Shown here one piece after another: positions 22,070 to 34,068 of a stretch of DNA of 64,000 nt. The position numbers and the translations under genes were made by a program. Position 1 is the first letter of the stretch. Each line of letters begins with the position of its first letter. The notes under the pieces are model-generated. The model saw nothing but the letters and a program-made list of their open reading frames with translations. It was not told the DNA's origin and ran no database searches. Source of the DNA: Acanthosepion pharaonis (taxonomy: Eukaryota; Mollusca; Cephalopoda; Sepiida; Sepiidae); the NCBI GenBank assembly GCA_903632075.3, contig CAHIKZ030005437.1, positions 2,378,501-2,442,500 of the forward strand, given 5' to 3'.

Positions 22070-23115
22070 TTTCCATTTAGGACGTGGGTGGCTATGGCTC
22101 TCCACTGCTTCCTATACTTTCTAGTTCTTAGTAAGAATAGTTTTTCACCATTCTTTCCAGTTCCTACCATTCATTTATACAAGACCGTTAGGAATGTTAC
22201 TCTCTGTTTTTCCCCGTCTCGCCTTAAATATATCCTGTGAATGTGAATTTTCCAAGCCCGACTTCTTCATTATGTATCCTAGAAATTTCAATCGTCTATT
22301 TTTGATTTTAGGTATAAGTGTCCTATTTGTTATAATTTTTATTAAAACTTCCTCGTTATTCTCAGTATACTTCGGTAGAACGTCAATTCTGCTGCCTCAA
22401 GTCTCTTCTTCATCTGTGAGGAGATTGTTCAGCATTCATTGTCATATAGAAAGACATACATTACATGAAACTTTTTTTTGTTTCTAAGGATTTTCTTTTT
22501 ACATTTCTTAATACTTTAATTAATTTTGGAATGTATTTTTCGCTACTTCAGGGCGCCTACGTATTTCGGTGTTACATTGTCCGTCCTCTGTTAGAATACT
22601 TCCTAGATATTTAAATTGTCGTTCTTGCTTGATTGTGGTAGCTCCAATTGATAATTTGTATCTTGGATTGTTCCTCATACTGACAATTATATATTCTATC
22701 TTCATACAAGTGATTTTTAGTAATGTCTTCTCACTTTCCTTTACTAAATTCTCTTGGAGTTCCTGCAGTTTCCTTTTTCTGTCTGTTGTCAACACTGTCA
22801 TCTGCACATCTTGTTCCCGTCATTAATAAATCTTGGTAGGTTTTCTAGTTCTCTCAGGATTGTTTAACTGTAAAGGTTGAATAAGTTCGATGATAAGACA
22901 CATCGTTGACTTACGCCCCTTTCGATTTGTCCTCTATTTAGTGAATCCATTTTTTTGTCTGTATTGAGGTGGTTTTCCCTTTGTATAAGTTATGAATTGT
23001 TCCAATATGCTCCAAAAATAAATCATGCTTTCTTAGCAGTTTATGCAGTTCTTTGTGTCGGACCTTAAGACTTATCATCTTTATAATGGTAGTGTCCTCT
23101 TTGTATTCCTAAATA
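22070..23115 (-). pseudogene. RTE-like LINE reverse transcriptase, dead
   Basis: From high to low coordinates on the minus strand: VRHKELHKLLRKHDLF (about 23075), IGTIHNLYKGKTTSIQTK, a RGVSQRCVLSSNLFNLYS block (equivalent to RGVRQGCVLSPxLF), a CADD catalytic box near 22800, then frame 22520-22807 with RKLQELQENLVKESEK and FKYLGSILTEDGQCNTEI, followed by RLKFLGYIMKKSGL and the terminal QWRAIATHVLN near 22085. The order fits endonuclease-reverse transcriptase proteins of RTE-like elements. The endonuclease is missing (5' truncation near 23115) and at least three frame changes break the product. Related copies: 28171-28962 and 61035-61380. Confidence 0.85.
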
Positions 23116-23488
23116 AAGTTGAGTAACCACGACACTGATAGTTTTGACAGTAAATCTAAGTGAACAATCATGAACACTTTAATTAAACATATACATAACA
23201 ACTATTAACGTCATGTTTAACTACATAGCCTCATATTCGTTGAGATGAACACACCTACGTAATATTAAAATCATCAAATTTTGACATCTTTGATTTCGAC
23301 CCCATGAAACAGAATGGGGAAGTCTTACAGAAAGCTTCACCTACTGATTGGACGTAATTGCAAGGTTTCTTCATCGAGTTAGCGAAGCCATGGCAGAAGT
23401 GAATTATGTGTCCCAAGACCATCGAATATACAGAATACTGTGTTTATACTTAATTCAATGAACAAAGCAAAAACACAGCATCAGTAAC
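23116..23488. other. No feature recognised
   Basis: AT-rich, with no readable element. Confidence 0.4.
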
Positions 23489-23541
23489 AAAAAACAACAA
23501 CAACAATAACACCAATAATAATAATAATAATAATAATAATA
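23489..23541. repeat. (CAA)n/(TAA)n microsatellite
   Basis: Imperfect CAA units followed by about nine TAA units. Confidence 0.95.
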
Positions 23542-23549
23542 GCCTTGAA

Positions 23550-23870
23550 GTGGTAATCTAAAAATGTAGTACATGAATTCTAGTTGTGTATTGAGGCCCT
23601 GGGTTTGATTGAAAAAAAGTTCTGATAGACTCACTGAAGTTATCCCTGGTAGTCCATGTGTTTAAGAAATACAAAAATTGTTATTATAAGTACGGCCCAC
23701 AACATATGAACGTCTTATCTATGTACAAACCGTATGATCTTAAGTTTTTTTATTTTTATTTTTTTACAAAAATGTTTAGAGGAAAATGTTTTAATGTCCT
23801 TTCTGAGATTAGGTCTCTGGGAGGAAATGAGTATACAACAGAGATCAAAGGAAATAATAATAATAATAAA
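23550..23870 (+). pseudogene. Type B LINE, 3' end copy 2
   Basis: Plus-strand 3' fragment. Broken VLRPWV-like remains of the VxGALG region are followed by the 3' sequence GTATACAACAGAGATCAAAG and a terminal (AAT)n run at about 23850-23868. The same terminal sequence (GTATACAACAGAAATCTAAA) ends the copy at 23985-25801. Confidence 0.65.
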
Positions 23871-23984
23871 AGTGGAAATTCGTAAAGTCTCATCAGTTAT
23901 AGTAAATTTCCTTAAATATAGTATGAAATAGTGGAAAACCACATTATACGTAAATCACACCAAGTGTTCGGTCATTTTTAATTA

Positions 23985-25801
23985 TGAAGAAGACTCGTTC
24001 CAGGATACTCCCTGTTGCCCGTTCTGTTCTGTCTATCCTTAACCCCCTCTTTTACATAAACTAAACAATAATAACTATGGATACAAAATAGAAAAGAAAG
24101 TATTTAATCACCTATTCAACATGAATGAAATCAAACTATTTGCCAAAGAAAACAATAAAATGAAGGGGATTCTTAAAACTGTAAAATGCTTCAGAGATGA
24201 TATTGGTATGGATTTCGGATTAGACAAATGTGCAAAAGTAATATTCAAGAAAGGGAGAATCACAGAAACACATTCAACACATCTAGATTTTGGCATAAAG
24301 TTTAGGGAACTGCAACAAAAAGAAGCATATAAATACATTGGAGTCAGCGAAGAAGTTTGAATATAGCATACTCAAATGTAAAAAAAGTAAGAAAAAATTA
24401 CTACAGGTGTGTGCCTCAGGTGTTAAATACCGAGTTGAATTTGCAAAACAGAATATAAGCCATAAACACTTTGGCTGCCTCTGTAGTACAATACAGTCAC
24501 AACATCCTTAATTGGACAATAGCTGACATTAAGAGAATGGTTGTCAAAACGAAAAAGCTTCTCATTTGCCATAGCATGCATCATACTAAGGATGGTGTTG
24601 ATCGTCTGTATGTGCCTAGATCCGAGGTAGGCAGAGGATTAGTTCAACCAGAACTGTCTCACAAAACCACAACAATCGGTCTTCCCAGATACAAGGAAAC
24701 TACAGAAGACTGTGTCAAAAAACATGAAAAAAAGAATCTTTATTCAATAATAAATGAAGCCAACAGCTTCCAAAGAGAATTTCGAGTGCGTGAAGAATTG
24801 CAAATAAACCATAATACACTAGCAGCAAAGAACCTAAAAAAAAAAAGCAAATGCTATGTACCGTATACAGAAATGTTGGCAGGGTAAGCCTCATCTTGGT
24901 AAATAATCTGCCCGTACGAAACAAACTAATGTAAACAAACACCGTACCGTAGTTACGTAGAGTAGGGTCAAAAACTGAAACCGAAGTTTTTATTATTGAT
25001 TCACAGAATCAATGCTTCCTAACTAGAAATTACCAAGAACACATACTGAAAAATTGAGTTAATCTGAAATTCAGATTATGTGATAAATATCCAGGAACAA
25101 TTAACCATCTTGTATCAGGTTGCACAGTGTTAGCACCGACTGAATATAAAACTTTGTATGATTGAGGCGGCCAATATCTGCGCTGGAAAATATTCAACCT
25201 TTACGGGAAAGAAACTGCCAGAAACTGTTATGAAACTGTTATGAACATCACCTAGACTCAATTACAGATAGGACCTGCAACAATTTTCATGGGATTTTAC
25301 AATAGGCATAGACAGAACGATCAAAGATAATCGCCCAGGAATCGTGTTCAAAGACCACAAGAACAGAATCTGCTTTCTTATTGACATGGAAGTTCCTGCA
25401 GATTGTAATGTATCTTTGAAGATCTTTAAAAAAAAGCTAACAAAATACAAGGATCTTGAAGTTGAAATCTAAAAAATGTGGCACATGAAGACATCAATAA
25501 TTCCAGTTCTAGTTGGAGCCCTCGAATTGATTGAAAAATGTTCCGAAAGACTTATTAAGGGGGGGATTCCTGGTAGCCCACGTCTTAAAGAAATACAAAA
25601 AAAATGGACTCACAAGTACATCTCAGACATTACAAAGAGCTTAATCTATGTCTGATTTTTTTTGCAAAAAAAAATAAAAAATCAGGGACAAATGTCATGA
25701 AGACATTTCTGGCATGCGGTCTTTGGTTGAAAATGTGTATACAACAGAAATCTAAAGAAATAAAATTATTATTATTATTAATAATAATAATAATAATAAT
25801 A
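23985..25801 (+). pseudogene. Type B nuclease-bearing LINE, longest plus-strand copy, dead
   Basis: Plus-strand order: a degraded IFQGD-SLSP-like block near 24000; frame 24121-24360 beginning NMNEIKLFAKENNKMKG, where the catalytic YMDD aspartates have become NMNE; CFRDDIGMDFGLDKCAKV; EAYKYIGVSEE; frame 24471-24887 with VVQYSHNILNWTIADIKRM and DGVDRLYVPRSEVGRGL; a zinc knuckle CDKYPGTINHLVSGC near 25080-25125; and the nuclease region, where the RPD aspartate is also lost (NRPGIVFKD near 25330-25356), then CFLIDMEVPADCNVSLK. It ends in (ATT)n/(AAT)n. Both catalytic centres are mutated. The family is R2/NeSL-like by domain order. Confidence 0.85.
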
Positions 25802-26640
25802 TCATCTCATATGGTGAAAATTTAAATGCATGGAATATCACATTGTTATTCTGCTGTTTCCTTCATTCCTTAATAAGCACATTGCTATGCCCTGTATTGG
25901 ATTGCCTGTCCCATTTGCCCCCCCCTCCCAAATCGCAAAATTATTGGTATAGTAGCAGCAGACAGTAATCTCTAACCTTTTGTTAACTACCGGCAAGCCT
26001 TATATGGGGATGTCTTGAAAATGAATATATGCGTTTCTACAAATAAAGAGAAGATAGAGAAAACGATAAGGAGCTTGTGCGTATAACGTCTGCTTTCGTG
26101 AAGTGGTACCATAATATTAAATATGCAAACCTGAAATGATTGATTTCAGTAATATTTGCTTTTATCTTTAAACTTAATAAATTCATTAAACAAAAAATGT
26201 AACTTTTAGACATAAAAAATTACATTTGTTGGATTTGTAAAATATAGTATTAAAATGTTAATATTGTCGATTCCATTTTATGTATTACTGACTTCCATTT
26301 ACTCTCACCATGTGATCTAAATGCTATGGTCGTTACCATAAAACAGAAATTATTTGAATAACTAAGTAATTATTTGGGCTATCAGAAATAATCGGTTATT
26401 TACAAAGATAATAAAAGACTAGATGAGTAATGTATAATAAAATGCAATTATTTTTTAAAGTCTAATTTAGAATTTGAATATGCAAATTAGATATATCTAT
26501 TAAGCAAGAACTTCTAAGATGGACAAAACATGATACACGTCACTTGGCATAAAGAATAAAAACTGCGTTTTTTATTTGTTCATGATTATTAATAAGATCA
26601 TTTCAGGAAGTCACCCACCCATCCAGCCCTTCTCACTTAT
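25802..26640. other. AT-rich stretch, nothing recognised
   Basis: No credible frame. A short C-rich run (CCCCCCTCCC) lies near 25920. Confidence 0.45.
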
Positions 26641-26759
26641 TATAGGAGGGGAGGATGCATATTTCATATTTTGTGATTTGCATTGTTCTAATTATTGTCC
26701 CAGAACATAAAGCAGTTATTGGAAGTTTGATTCATATTCGATTTACTTACGTATGCCCT

Positions 26760-27250
26760 CCACTCAGGCACAATTTTTTTAACCAAATCTCATTTCTGCC
26801 TGAATTTTGGGGATGACGAGTTATCATTTAAATGCTGACTATTGAGATCAACTTATTACCACAACATTTCGGACGCTTTCTCCTGCGGCCTTCATCAGGT
26901 GATTACTAATCCGGGTAATCTTCAAGGAATTTCGAACTGAATCCTTTATTTAATCTACGGGGATAGATTGTTTTCGTTCCGCTGAAAATGTCTAGGTATT
27001 TCTATTTCTTATTCGGAACAACAGCCTCGAGGTTTAAAGCATTGGTTCGAGAATTTGGTGACATATTCTGAGTTCACTACCTTGGTCGGGCTGTGCCGAA
27101 TTGGATTCAGTGAAAACGGGGTGGGCATTAACTGGGAAATACTGAACCGCGAGCTCTAGGATGCTAGAAATAAAATGTAAAATAAGATTAAAAATTTGCG
27201 GACGTAGTAGAAAACAGAACATGGGGTATATATAAAAAAGAATTTTCAAC
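26760..27250 (-). repeat. Dispersed repeat carrying a hammerhead-like motif
   Basis: The core 26805-26990 matches 38830-38990: the ATTGTTTTCGTTCCGCTGA word, the TTTCGG-x-CCTTC block and ATTACTAATCCGGGTAATC or its variant. The remainder, to about 27250, has no partner in this window. No protein frame is evident. Its association with Penelope-like elements is inferred only from the ribozyme-like motif. Confidence 0.55.
26867..26898 (-). ncRNA. Hammerhead-ribozyme-like motif (PLE-type)
   Basis: On the minus strand: an exact CUGAUGA core (26898-26892), a stem II formed by GGCCGC and GCGUCC with one mismatch, and GAAA (26870-26867). Flanking CAC (5') and GUG (3') can start stem I. Stem III would be almost absent, as in the small hammerhead variants described from Penelope-like retroelements, which act as dimers. 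Activity is not known. Confidence 0.45.
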
Positions 27251-28170
27251 CAGTCATTTTTAGTTTGGGTAAAATCTAGTAAATTATAATTCTGAAAACG
27301 GATGATTACAAAAGTTTACATCGGGATGTCAGTTATTGAAGAAATGCCAGCCCCTATACAGAAATCTACGCCAGGTGATTCCTTCACTACCTAAGAGATA
27401 AGTGAAGCTGTATACAGATCAAAAGACTCAACGGCAACAGAAACTACATATCAGCTTCTCTAAGACAACATACTTCTACTTCTTTTCCCCTGTAAACTGT
27501 GCATAATGACATTTACGAGATGTAAGAACTCCCTTTATAGCGGTCACATGCCCATTTCTACGAATGTTTAAGATAATAAGGCTATTCACTATGACAAGAT
27601 GAAATCACAAAATCCACTTACATCCACTTTTTAATATACGAAAAATTAATGGTACAAATGCGAATAAATTGCGGTTTTTAATTTTACTAGAAATATTGAA
27701 TGTTTATTTACTATATTTTGAGAATGACCGATACGACTATAAATGAATACGCTTTACGTACGCATGCGTATCAAGTTATCTACACGTAAAGTAGCATAGA
27801 TACGTTCTCCTTTTATAAACCTAGTTTCGTTTAAATGCTTATTATTACACATAAAAACATTCTTCTTCTATTCTTCTATTCTTCTTCTTCTTCTTTACTG
27901 TTTTCTAAGCTGGAGGTCCCTTTAGTTTTAGTCCAGTTAGCCTTCCGTAGTTGCTAGCTTAAATGTACGCACGGAGTGCGTCTTTTAAGCTAGTCATTTA
28001 TAATTTAACTGTATGCTCCGAAGAATGGTAGTTTGAAAATCTTTTGGCGAAGGATATCATCAGCAGTGTCATAATTAACGAAGCAGACGGCATCGATTGG
28101 TGGAACGGACACATCAATCAACCCACCACCTCTTTCAACAAACAGCATCTCTCTACTTACTCCTTAGCAT
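27251..28170. other. Unassigned; short TTC-rich run
   Basis: Contains an imperfect TTC/TATTC run at about 27863-27893. Otherwise nothing is recognised. Confidence 0.45.
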
Positions 28171-28230
28171 CTCCGTTGTTGTTGTTGTTGTTGTTGTTCT
28201 TCTTCTTCTTCTTCTTCTTCTTCTTCTTCT
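28171..28230. repeat. (GTT)n-(CTT)n compound microsatellite
   Basis: About eight GTT units followed by about ten TTC units. On the minus strand this is the 3' tail position of the adjoining RTE-like LINE, so it may have grown from its A-rich tail. Confidence 0.95.
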
Positions 28231-28962
28231 ATGTTCCTTGTTCTTTCATGAAATTGATGATAATGTCTCTCCACAATTTCCTTTCCTTTGTAGTTCTTAA
28301 TAAATTTTATCTTTTTGCAATTTCACTCCAATCTGGCTCTATCATCCACTCACTCAAGCTCACCATGTAGGTTATGCGTTGTTTTTCTGCTGCCCTCTAT
28401 CTCCCCCGTGTGTCTAAGATTTGCCAAGACATATTTCCTCATTATGTGCCGAAGAAATTTCAATTGCTAACTTTTCTTTTCATTGTTTCTAGAATTTTGT
28501 TGTTCGGTCAAATGGTATTCTCATCATCCTTCTGTAGAACCACATTTATTTTGCTTCAAGTCTCTTCTTTATCTGTGAGGAGATTGTCCAAAATTCGCTG
28601 CCAATATAGGTGAACTGATATTACATAACAGTTCAGTACTCTTCTCTTAGTTTCTAACGATTTCTTTCTGTTCCTTAATACCTTGCTTAGCTTTTGGAAG
28701 ACATCATTTGCTATCCCAATGTACCTTCGGATTTCAGTGAGGCACTTTCCGTCTTCTGTTTAAACACTTCCCATATATATAAATTATTGTACTTGTTTGA
28801 TTTTGATATCTCCAATTTGTAATTTGCATGTTTTCAATTCATGATTAGTCATTTCTTCTCGTTTACCTTCACTATCTTCTGTAGGGATTCGTGTAGTTTC
28901 CTTTCTATGTCTACTACCATCGCTATGTTATCTGCATATCTTACAGATTAACATAAAAACGT
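28231..28962 (-). pseudogene. RTE-like LINE 3' half, dead
   Basis: On the minus strand: a YADN box (catalytic YADD with the second Asp changed) near 28930, ERKLHESLQKIVKV, a damaged FKYLG region, SQIKKRLEAK and MWFYRRM, and the C-terminal SLSEWMIEPDWSEIAKR followed by RKLWRDIIINFMKEQGT and a stop near 28240. It matches the RTE-like copy at 22070-23115 in order, with several frame breaks. Confidence 0.8.
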
Positions 28963-29960
28963 GATCTTTAGATCGATAAAAAGTAGATATTAGTATTTAT
29001 TCTCAGAGGCAAATGCAGAACCAAAGCATAGTTACGCAGTTGTAACTAATGGTACGCATACACGCGTGCGCACACTCACACACGCACAAGAACAATATTC
29101 ATGGAGACTTGTACAAATTGAGCTTCTACTGACAGCAGCAGGACGACACAATGATTACATCGCTAAGTAAAAAGCAAGCATATACATACATCCACATATA
29201 AATAGCGCACAACAAATAAACAGACGCATACGCCTACAATCAACAAGTATCGTGTGAACAGAAACACGAACACGTCTACATATAGAAGCGACAACACACA
29301 ATCAAGCGCATGCGTGTGCACAAGTATCTGCAGACAAAAGCTTAATCTTGGGGAGATCCCAGCCAATATTTTCGTCCGTTTTCGTTCTCTTTTTCAGATG
29401 CGGGAAGATTCTCAGCTGCTTCGTTCATTATACCCGGTACTTCCACCGTCACTCTGTTGCTTGGTTTCGAGAATCTCCTCTCTCTCCCCCTCTCTCTTTT
29501 TTTCTTTTTCTCTCTCTCTCTTTCTCTGATCAGTGGGAATGCCGATAATGATGCTAGCATTCTAGTAGTCTGCGTGAGTTGTGAGCTTTCGCTGCTGTAC
29601 AGGTAGGAGACTGTAGATTAAGCGCGCGCATTCATATATGCACCTACATGAATCCTTTCAAACATGAATACATATGTGCACGTCGTGATCGTAGCCCGCT
29701 CAACTTTTGTCGAATGTATATTCAAGACTGATTATTTAAATATTTAATCTATTTTTGTACGTTTTTCATTTATTTGTTTTACCTTTCTTGTTTTTCCTAT
29801 CGTATTTAATATGATAATCATTCTTGACCTTAAAAAGCTATTTTCCCAGATAAACTATATTTTATTTCTCGCTCTTTTTTTTCCCATCATTTCATATTTG
29901 CAAAAAAAATTAAGCTTAATACAACCAAGAACATCCACTGAGAATCGAAATAACTATACG
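28963..29960. other. Unassigned; CT-rich run
   Basis: A CT-rich polypyrimidine tract at 29482-29527 and CA-rich words near 29060-29090. No element is recognised. Confidence 0.45.
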
Positions 29961-30011
29961 AATGAATGGTCTCCGAGAATGAATGGTCTCCGAGAATGAA
30001 TGGTCTCCGAG
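29961..30011. repeat. Three perfect 17-bp tandem units
   Basis: AATGAATGGTCTCCGAG is repeated three times without a mismatch at 29961, 29978 and 29995. Confidence 0.98.
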
Positions 30012-30846
30012 AAAACTTGTTAACTAATCGTGCTACGGTAGGCACACTTTTCTTGCCCGTTATTTCTTTCTCTTGAACCAAACTGTCTTTTTTGGTGGCT
30101 TGAAAATACTTAAAATATAACACTATTTCCCACATACTTAGGAAAATGATGGAATTTTAAATAAAAATACGGTTTTCATTGCTCTTTTTATACTATAACT
30201 ACACACATTACACATATAGCGACACAAATAAAATAAATGCTATTACTTTTTTTAACTGTAACTATCTCCAATTATTTGCAACACTATTGTATGTTTTATA
30301 TCAATTAGATACATGAATAAAAGCTTCAATGCCATATTATCATTAATAATCATTTTTAAATTTATATAATGGTCGACCCAGGGATTGAACTAGCAATAAC
30401 GATGTCAGCAAGTTTACGAAGCAATTTGTCTATTGTATATTATGCTTATTCTTTATATTGTAAGTATACTTATTAAGAATTCGATTAATGTTCTAACATT
30501 CCCACTAAAAATGGGAAGAAACTGATGATTAGCATGTCAATTTCAAGCAATACTCTCCTGTATTATACGGTCTTCATCAATTCAATTTAAATATGTAGTG
30601 TCTGCAGTATTCAGTAATATAAATTGCTTTTCTTAACACTTGTGAGGAATGTGTAAGAGTCAGAATAATGAATAGATATTGGCGAGTTTAGCTATTAAGT
30701 TTTTAATGTAAGAAAAGAAATCTTTTAATTCTTAACCAAAGTAAATAAAACAAGAAGAAGAAATCACTCATACACCCCGAATACATCATGTACAATATCT
30801 GTAAGGCGATCAGTCGTAAAGGATTTTCCCATTTGTAGAGAATACG

Positions 30847-30849
<3 letters not shown>
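30012..30849. other. AT-rich stretch, nothing firm
   Basis: A weak box-B-like AGTTCAATCCC on the minus strand at about 30374-30384 has no good box A partner. Otherwise featureless. Confidence 0.4.
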
Positions 30850-30884
<35 letters not shown>

Positions 30885-30900
30885 AGAGAGAGAGAGAGAG

Positions 30901-30959
<59 letters not shown>

Positions 30960-30960
30960 A
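30850..30960. repeat. (AT)n-(GA)n-(GAAA)n compound microsatellite
   Basis: AT run 30850-30881, GA run to about 30902, then about fourteen GAAA units to 30960. Confidence 0.97.
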
Positions 30961-31583
30961 AAAAAACATATAAGGAATAGGAAACTCATATTTTTACCCA
31001 CAAATTAATGATGCTTGGACATATTTAAGTAGGAGATAAAGCTGAGTAGCGGTAAAAGGGTTTGGTGTTCAATCCATGATGAATGAGGTCGCCAGTAAAA
31101 AAACAAACAACTGATTAAAAATAGTCTAGAAAGTACTGTTGTCATTATTAGTAATAGTCCAATTTTAATACCAGTATTAACTGGGAGGGGATTTAATTGG
31201 AGAATAAGTATCAGGAAGCATCTTCCATATTCAAGCTGGGTGTAGTTGTTTTATTGATTTCCATTTTTTTTTTTCCCGCGACATCCAGTCACTTGATCTC
31301 TTTTGAAGTGTCTTCGGGAAAGTCCGCTAGTAACGTTTGGGGACGAATGTCATGATGGTGTTGTACAGTTTTTTTCCCCCCAGTTCTCTAGAACGGTCTA
31401 AACATTTACCCAGGTTTTTTTTCTTTCTTTCATTTTTACTTTGCGGAATGCTGGGATTATCTGATTTTTTTGGCTTTCATTCTTTAGGAGAACTAAATTT
31501 AATTTTCTGGTCTGTGTAAGAGGATCGTTTGAATTTCAATGTTCTAAAGACGATTATGCATTTTATTCTCTAAAACTTCTGCG
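30961..31583. other. No feature recognised
   Basis: T-rich homopolymers at about 31264 and 31370-31425. No frame of note. Confidence 0.45.
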
Positions 31584-31732
<149 letters not shown>

Positions 31733-32050
31733 TTAGCATTAAATTCCGCTTTTTTGCACAGTTGCATGCTTTACCCACTCCAGTCATGTTTACTAGTATC
31801 TTCGTTCATTACCTACTTGATGCCTTTGATTAATATAGAATTGATTGTCTTATATATGTCACAATATTATTAGTATTATTAGCAGCCAAATGTGCGCTTT
31901 ATGACGACAAGTTTTGATAAAAGCAGCGTATAATATTTCAAATGGGGACAGTTATATATTCCTTCAAGACTGTTCAGAAGTCTCCAAATAACATCCTTCA
32001 AACTTGAAAAAAAAAAAAAACTCTTGACACTGCTTCAACATAAGTGCTCA

Positions 32051-32222
32051 TGAAGAGAGAGTCACAGTGCCCCAGCACCCTAGGGGGGTGTGATGATTTT
32101 CTAAGCGTAGATTAGATATGGAACAAGCTCAAACTATGGCCACCTAGTGAGTACCGAACTCAGTATTCAGTGGTAATTGGTCTAGCGAGAGAAGCCATTA
32201 CACCACGCCGATGGGCCTAACC
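32051..32222 (-). mobile_element. SINE family B
   Basis: Minus strand from about 32222: box A-like GTGGTGTAATGGC, box B-like GAGTTCGGTACTC, then a body with TAATCTACGCTTAGAAAATC. It aligns with the minus-strand copy at 33262-33391 and the plus-strand copy at 59843-60003. tRNA-headed by its polymerase III boxes. Confidence 0.7.
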
Positions 32223-32967
32223 GTCGTACGAGTTATGTCCCACTGGTTCAGGTCAGGCAAATGATATGGAAATATGTAGTACTTAGTTACATGTAGTAGC
32301 CCATCTTAATTCACCAAGTTAAAAACATGAACATGTTAACACTTCCAATTAGTTAAGATCAGAAGCCACAAGAGCCATGGCTAGTGTTTATTTTTATTAT
32401 TGTTACTGTGTAATGCTCAGATGTTCAGTTTATTTGGCAATAATCAATATAATTTGACTCCTAGTATACTCACAGGATTTGGGTGAAGATATTCGCTGAA
32501 AGAAGTCATCTTTAATACCAAACTACAATAAATTAATCCCGACAAAAGAATGAAATTTTAATAGTTTGTAAGTATAACGTTGATCTTCGAACTCGACATA
32601 CGTAAGTGTGTGCAAATGCGCATCTAAAATGTAGTTCACATTTCCTACCGACAGAACAATATTAGCATTTGAACTCTGCCTATATGAAAATGCTCACATA
32701 AACATGATATGTTGCTTGTTGATTGTTGTTAGTATGGCAACGTTGACTTACTTTCTCACGTAATTGAGAATTATTTTATAGGCCTAACAATCTTAACGAG
32801 AACATAAACGCTGTGAAAGCCTGGAATTAATCTTTGCGGTTGATGACACTTTATCAGCCTGTATTGGAGCTAAGTGTTTTGTAGACATAACATAGATACA
32901 AATAAACATTTTAAAAAGGATTAACAAACGTATCCAGTGGTCAAAATTGTTTCGTTTTCATTTACAA

Positions 32968-32969
<2 letters not shown>
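32223..32969. other. No feature recognised
   Basis: AT-rich, with no credible frame or repeat match. Confidence 0.45.
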
Positions 32970-33046
<77 letters not shown>

Positions 33047-33053
33047 TATATAT
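32970..33053. repeat. (TA)n microsatellite, interrupted
   Basis: TA run 32970-33038, a short CACA break, then TA to 33053. Confidence 0.96.
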
Positions 33054-33090
33054 CAATTTTGTCATATAAGGCTGTATATAATAGATTCTA

Positions 33091-33091
33091 T

Positions 33092-33135
<44 letters not shown>

Positions 33136-33136
33136 G
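33091..33136. repeat. (AC)n-(AT)n compound microsatellite
   Basis: AC units 33091-33118 followed by AT units. Confidence 0.96.
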
Positions 33137-33261
33137 ATAATTCCCAGGGGCCTCTTTTTTAAACCCAGAAACAGAATAGGAAATATTTTCTTTACATACA
33201 CTGGAAAGAGCGGAAGGGAGGGAGAAATAGATAGACAGATAGCGTGGTAGAGAGATAAACA

Positions 33262-33391
33262 AATTGATCGTGATATAGCTTGGATGTGGCACAATGCCGA
33301 AAGTAGGGGGCACCCAATGAGGATTGAACTCACTACACAATCGTAATTGTTCTAGCGATACAAATTTGCTAACCATTACACCACCTCAATT
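33262..33391 (-). mobile_element. SINE family B
   Basis: The best-preserved head of the family. Minus strand: box A GGTGGTGTAATGGTTAG and box B GAGTTCAATCCTC at tRNA-like distance, then TTGGGTGCCCCCTACTTTCG and CCACATCCAAGCTA. The tail is lost. Confidence 0.75.
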
Positions 33392-33394
33392 GAG

Positions 33395-33439
<45 letters not shown>

Positions 33440-33464
33440 GAGAGAGGTGGAGAGAGAGAGAGAG
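33392..33464. repeat. (GA)n microsatellite, interrupted
   Basis: GA units with AAAGC and GGTG interruptions, ending in an A-run. It directly abuts the 5' end of the SINE. Confidence 0.96.
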
Positions 33465-33912
33465 AAAAAAAAAAAAGCATTAATCAAAATATACACTGGG
33501 AATACCGCAGATCTCACAGTTATATATTTACACCATCTGGAAATACAACAGATGTTTATAGTAAAAAAATATATCAATCCGTGGGAAACTTTAGATTTTT
33601 AATTAGCCACAACAAATTCTAATTTAATTAAAATCCTTAAAGAATGTGTAGCCCCTACTGTGTAACGAATTAGTTATCAAGGCTTTGTTGGATGAGCCTT
33701 TTAACAGAATTGGATGGATATTTTTGCAGGCATTAAATGCCCCCCCCACACACTATATATATTTTTCTAACATTAATTTGTGTTAACGAGCCAGCACAAA
33801 TTAGGTTGTTAGAATGAGGGTTTGAGAACTCGCTCGTTACAGCTTTGCTACTGAGCACCGCCTACAACTGCTAAAGTGAAAGTAGACAACTTGGGTGCGT
33901 GCTTGTTTTAAG

Positions 33913-34027
33913 AGTCGATTTATTGAAGAAGTCGCGGACGAAGACGAGGATTCCCATTCAGCGAAAGATTCTCTGCTGGCACTCCACGGCAAAACACTTT
34001 TAATCAACTCTACTATTTTTAGCACTT
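33913..34027 (+). CDS. Exon-like island, strand uncertain
   Basis: Plus strand: TTGTTTTAAG acceptor-like sequence ends at 33912, and a perfect donor GTGAGT begins at 34028. The phase-0 reading between them is open and polar-acidic (FIEEVADEDEDSHSAKDSLL, then ALHGKTLLINSTIF). The opposite strand is also open over the same interval (frame 33837-34025, serine-rich, SVLPWSASRESFAEWE), so strand is undecided. No family is recognised. Confidence 0.28.
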
Positions 34028-34068
34028 GTGAGTATAGCTTTAGTGTTATATCATTGGGTTACCAGTAG

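Noticed and set aside
30360..30425. tRNA-like SINE head
   Set aside because: Only a box-B-like word; no box A at the right distance and no match to the SINEs in the window.
30520..30590. Another possible hammerhead (minus-strand TTGATGA with a downstream GAAA)
   Set aside because: One core strand is altered, stem II needs an unusually long irregular helix, and no stem I pairing was found.
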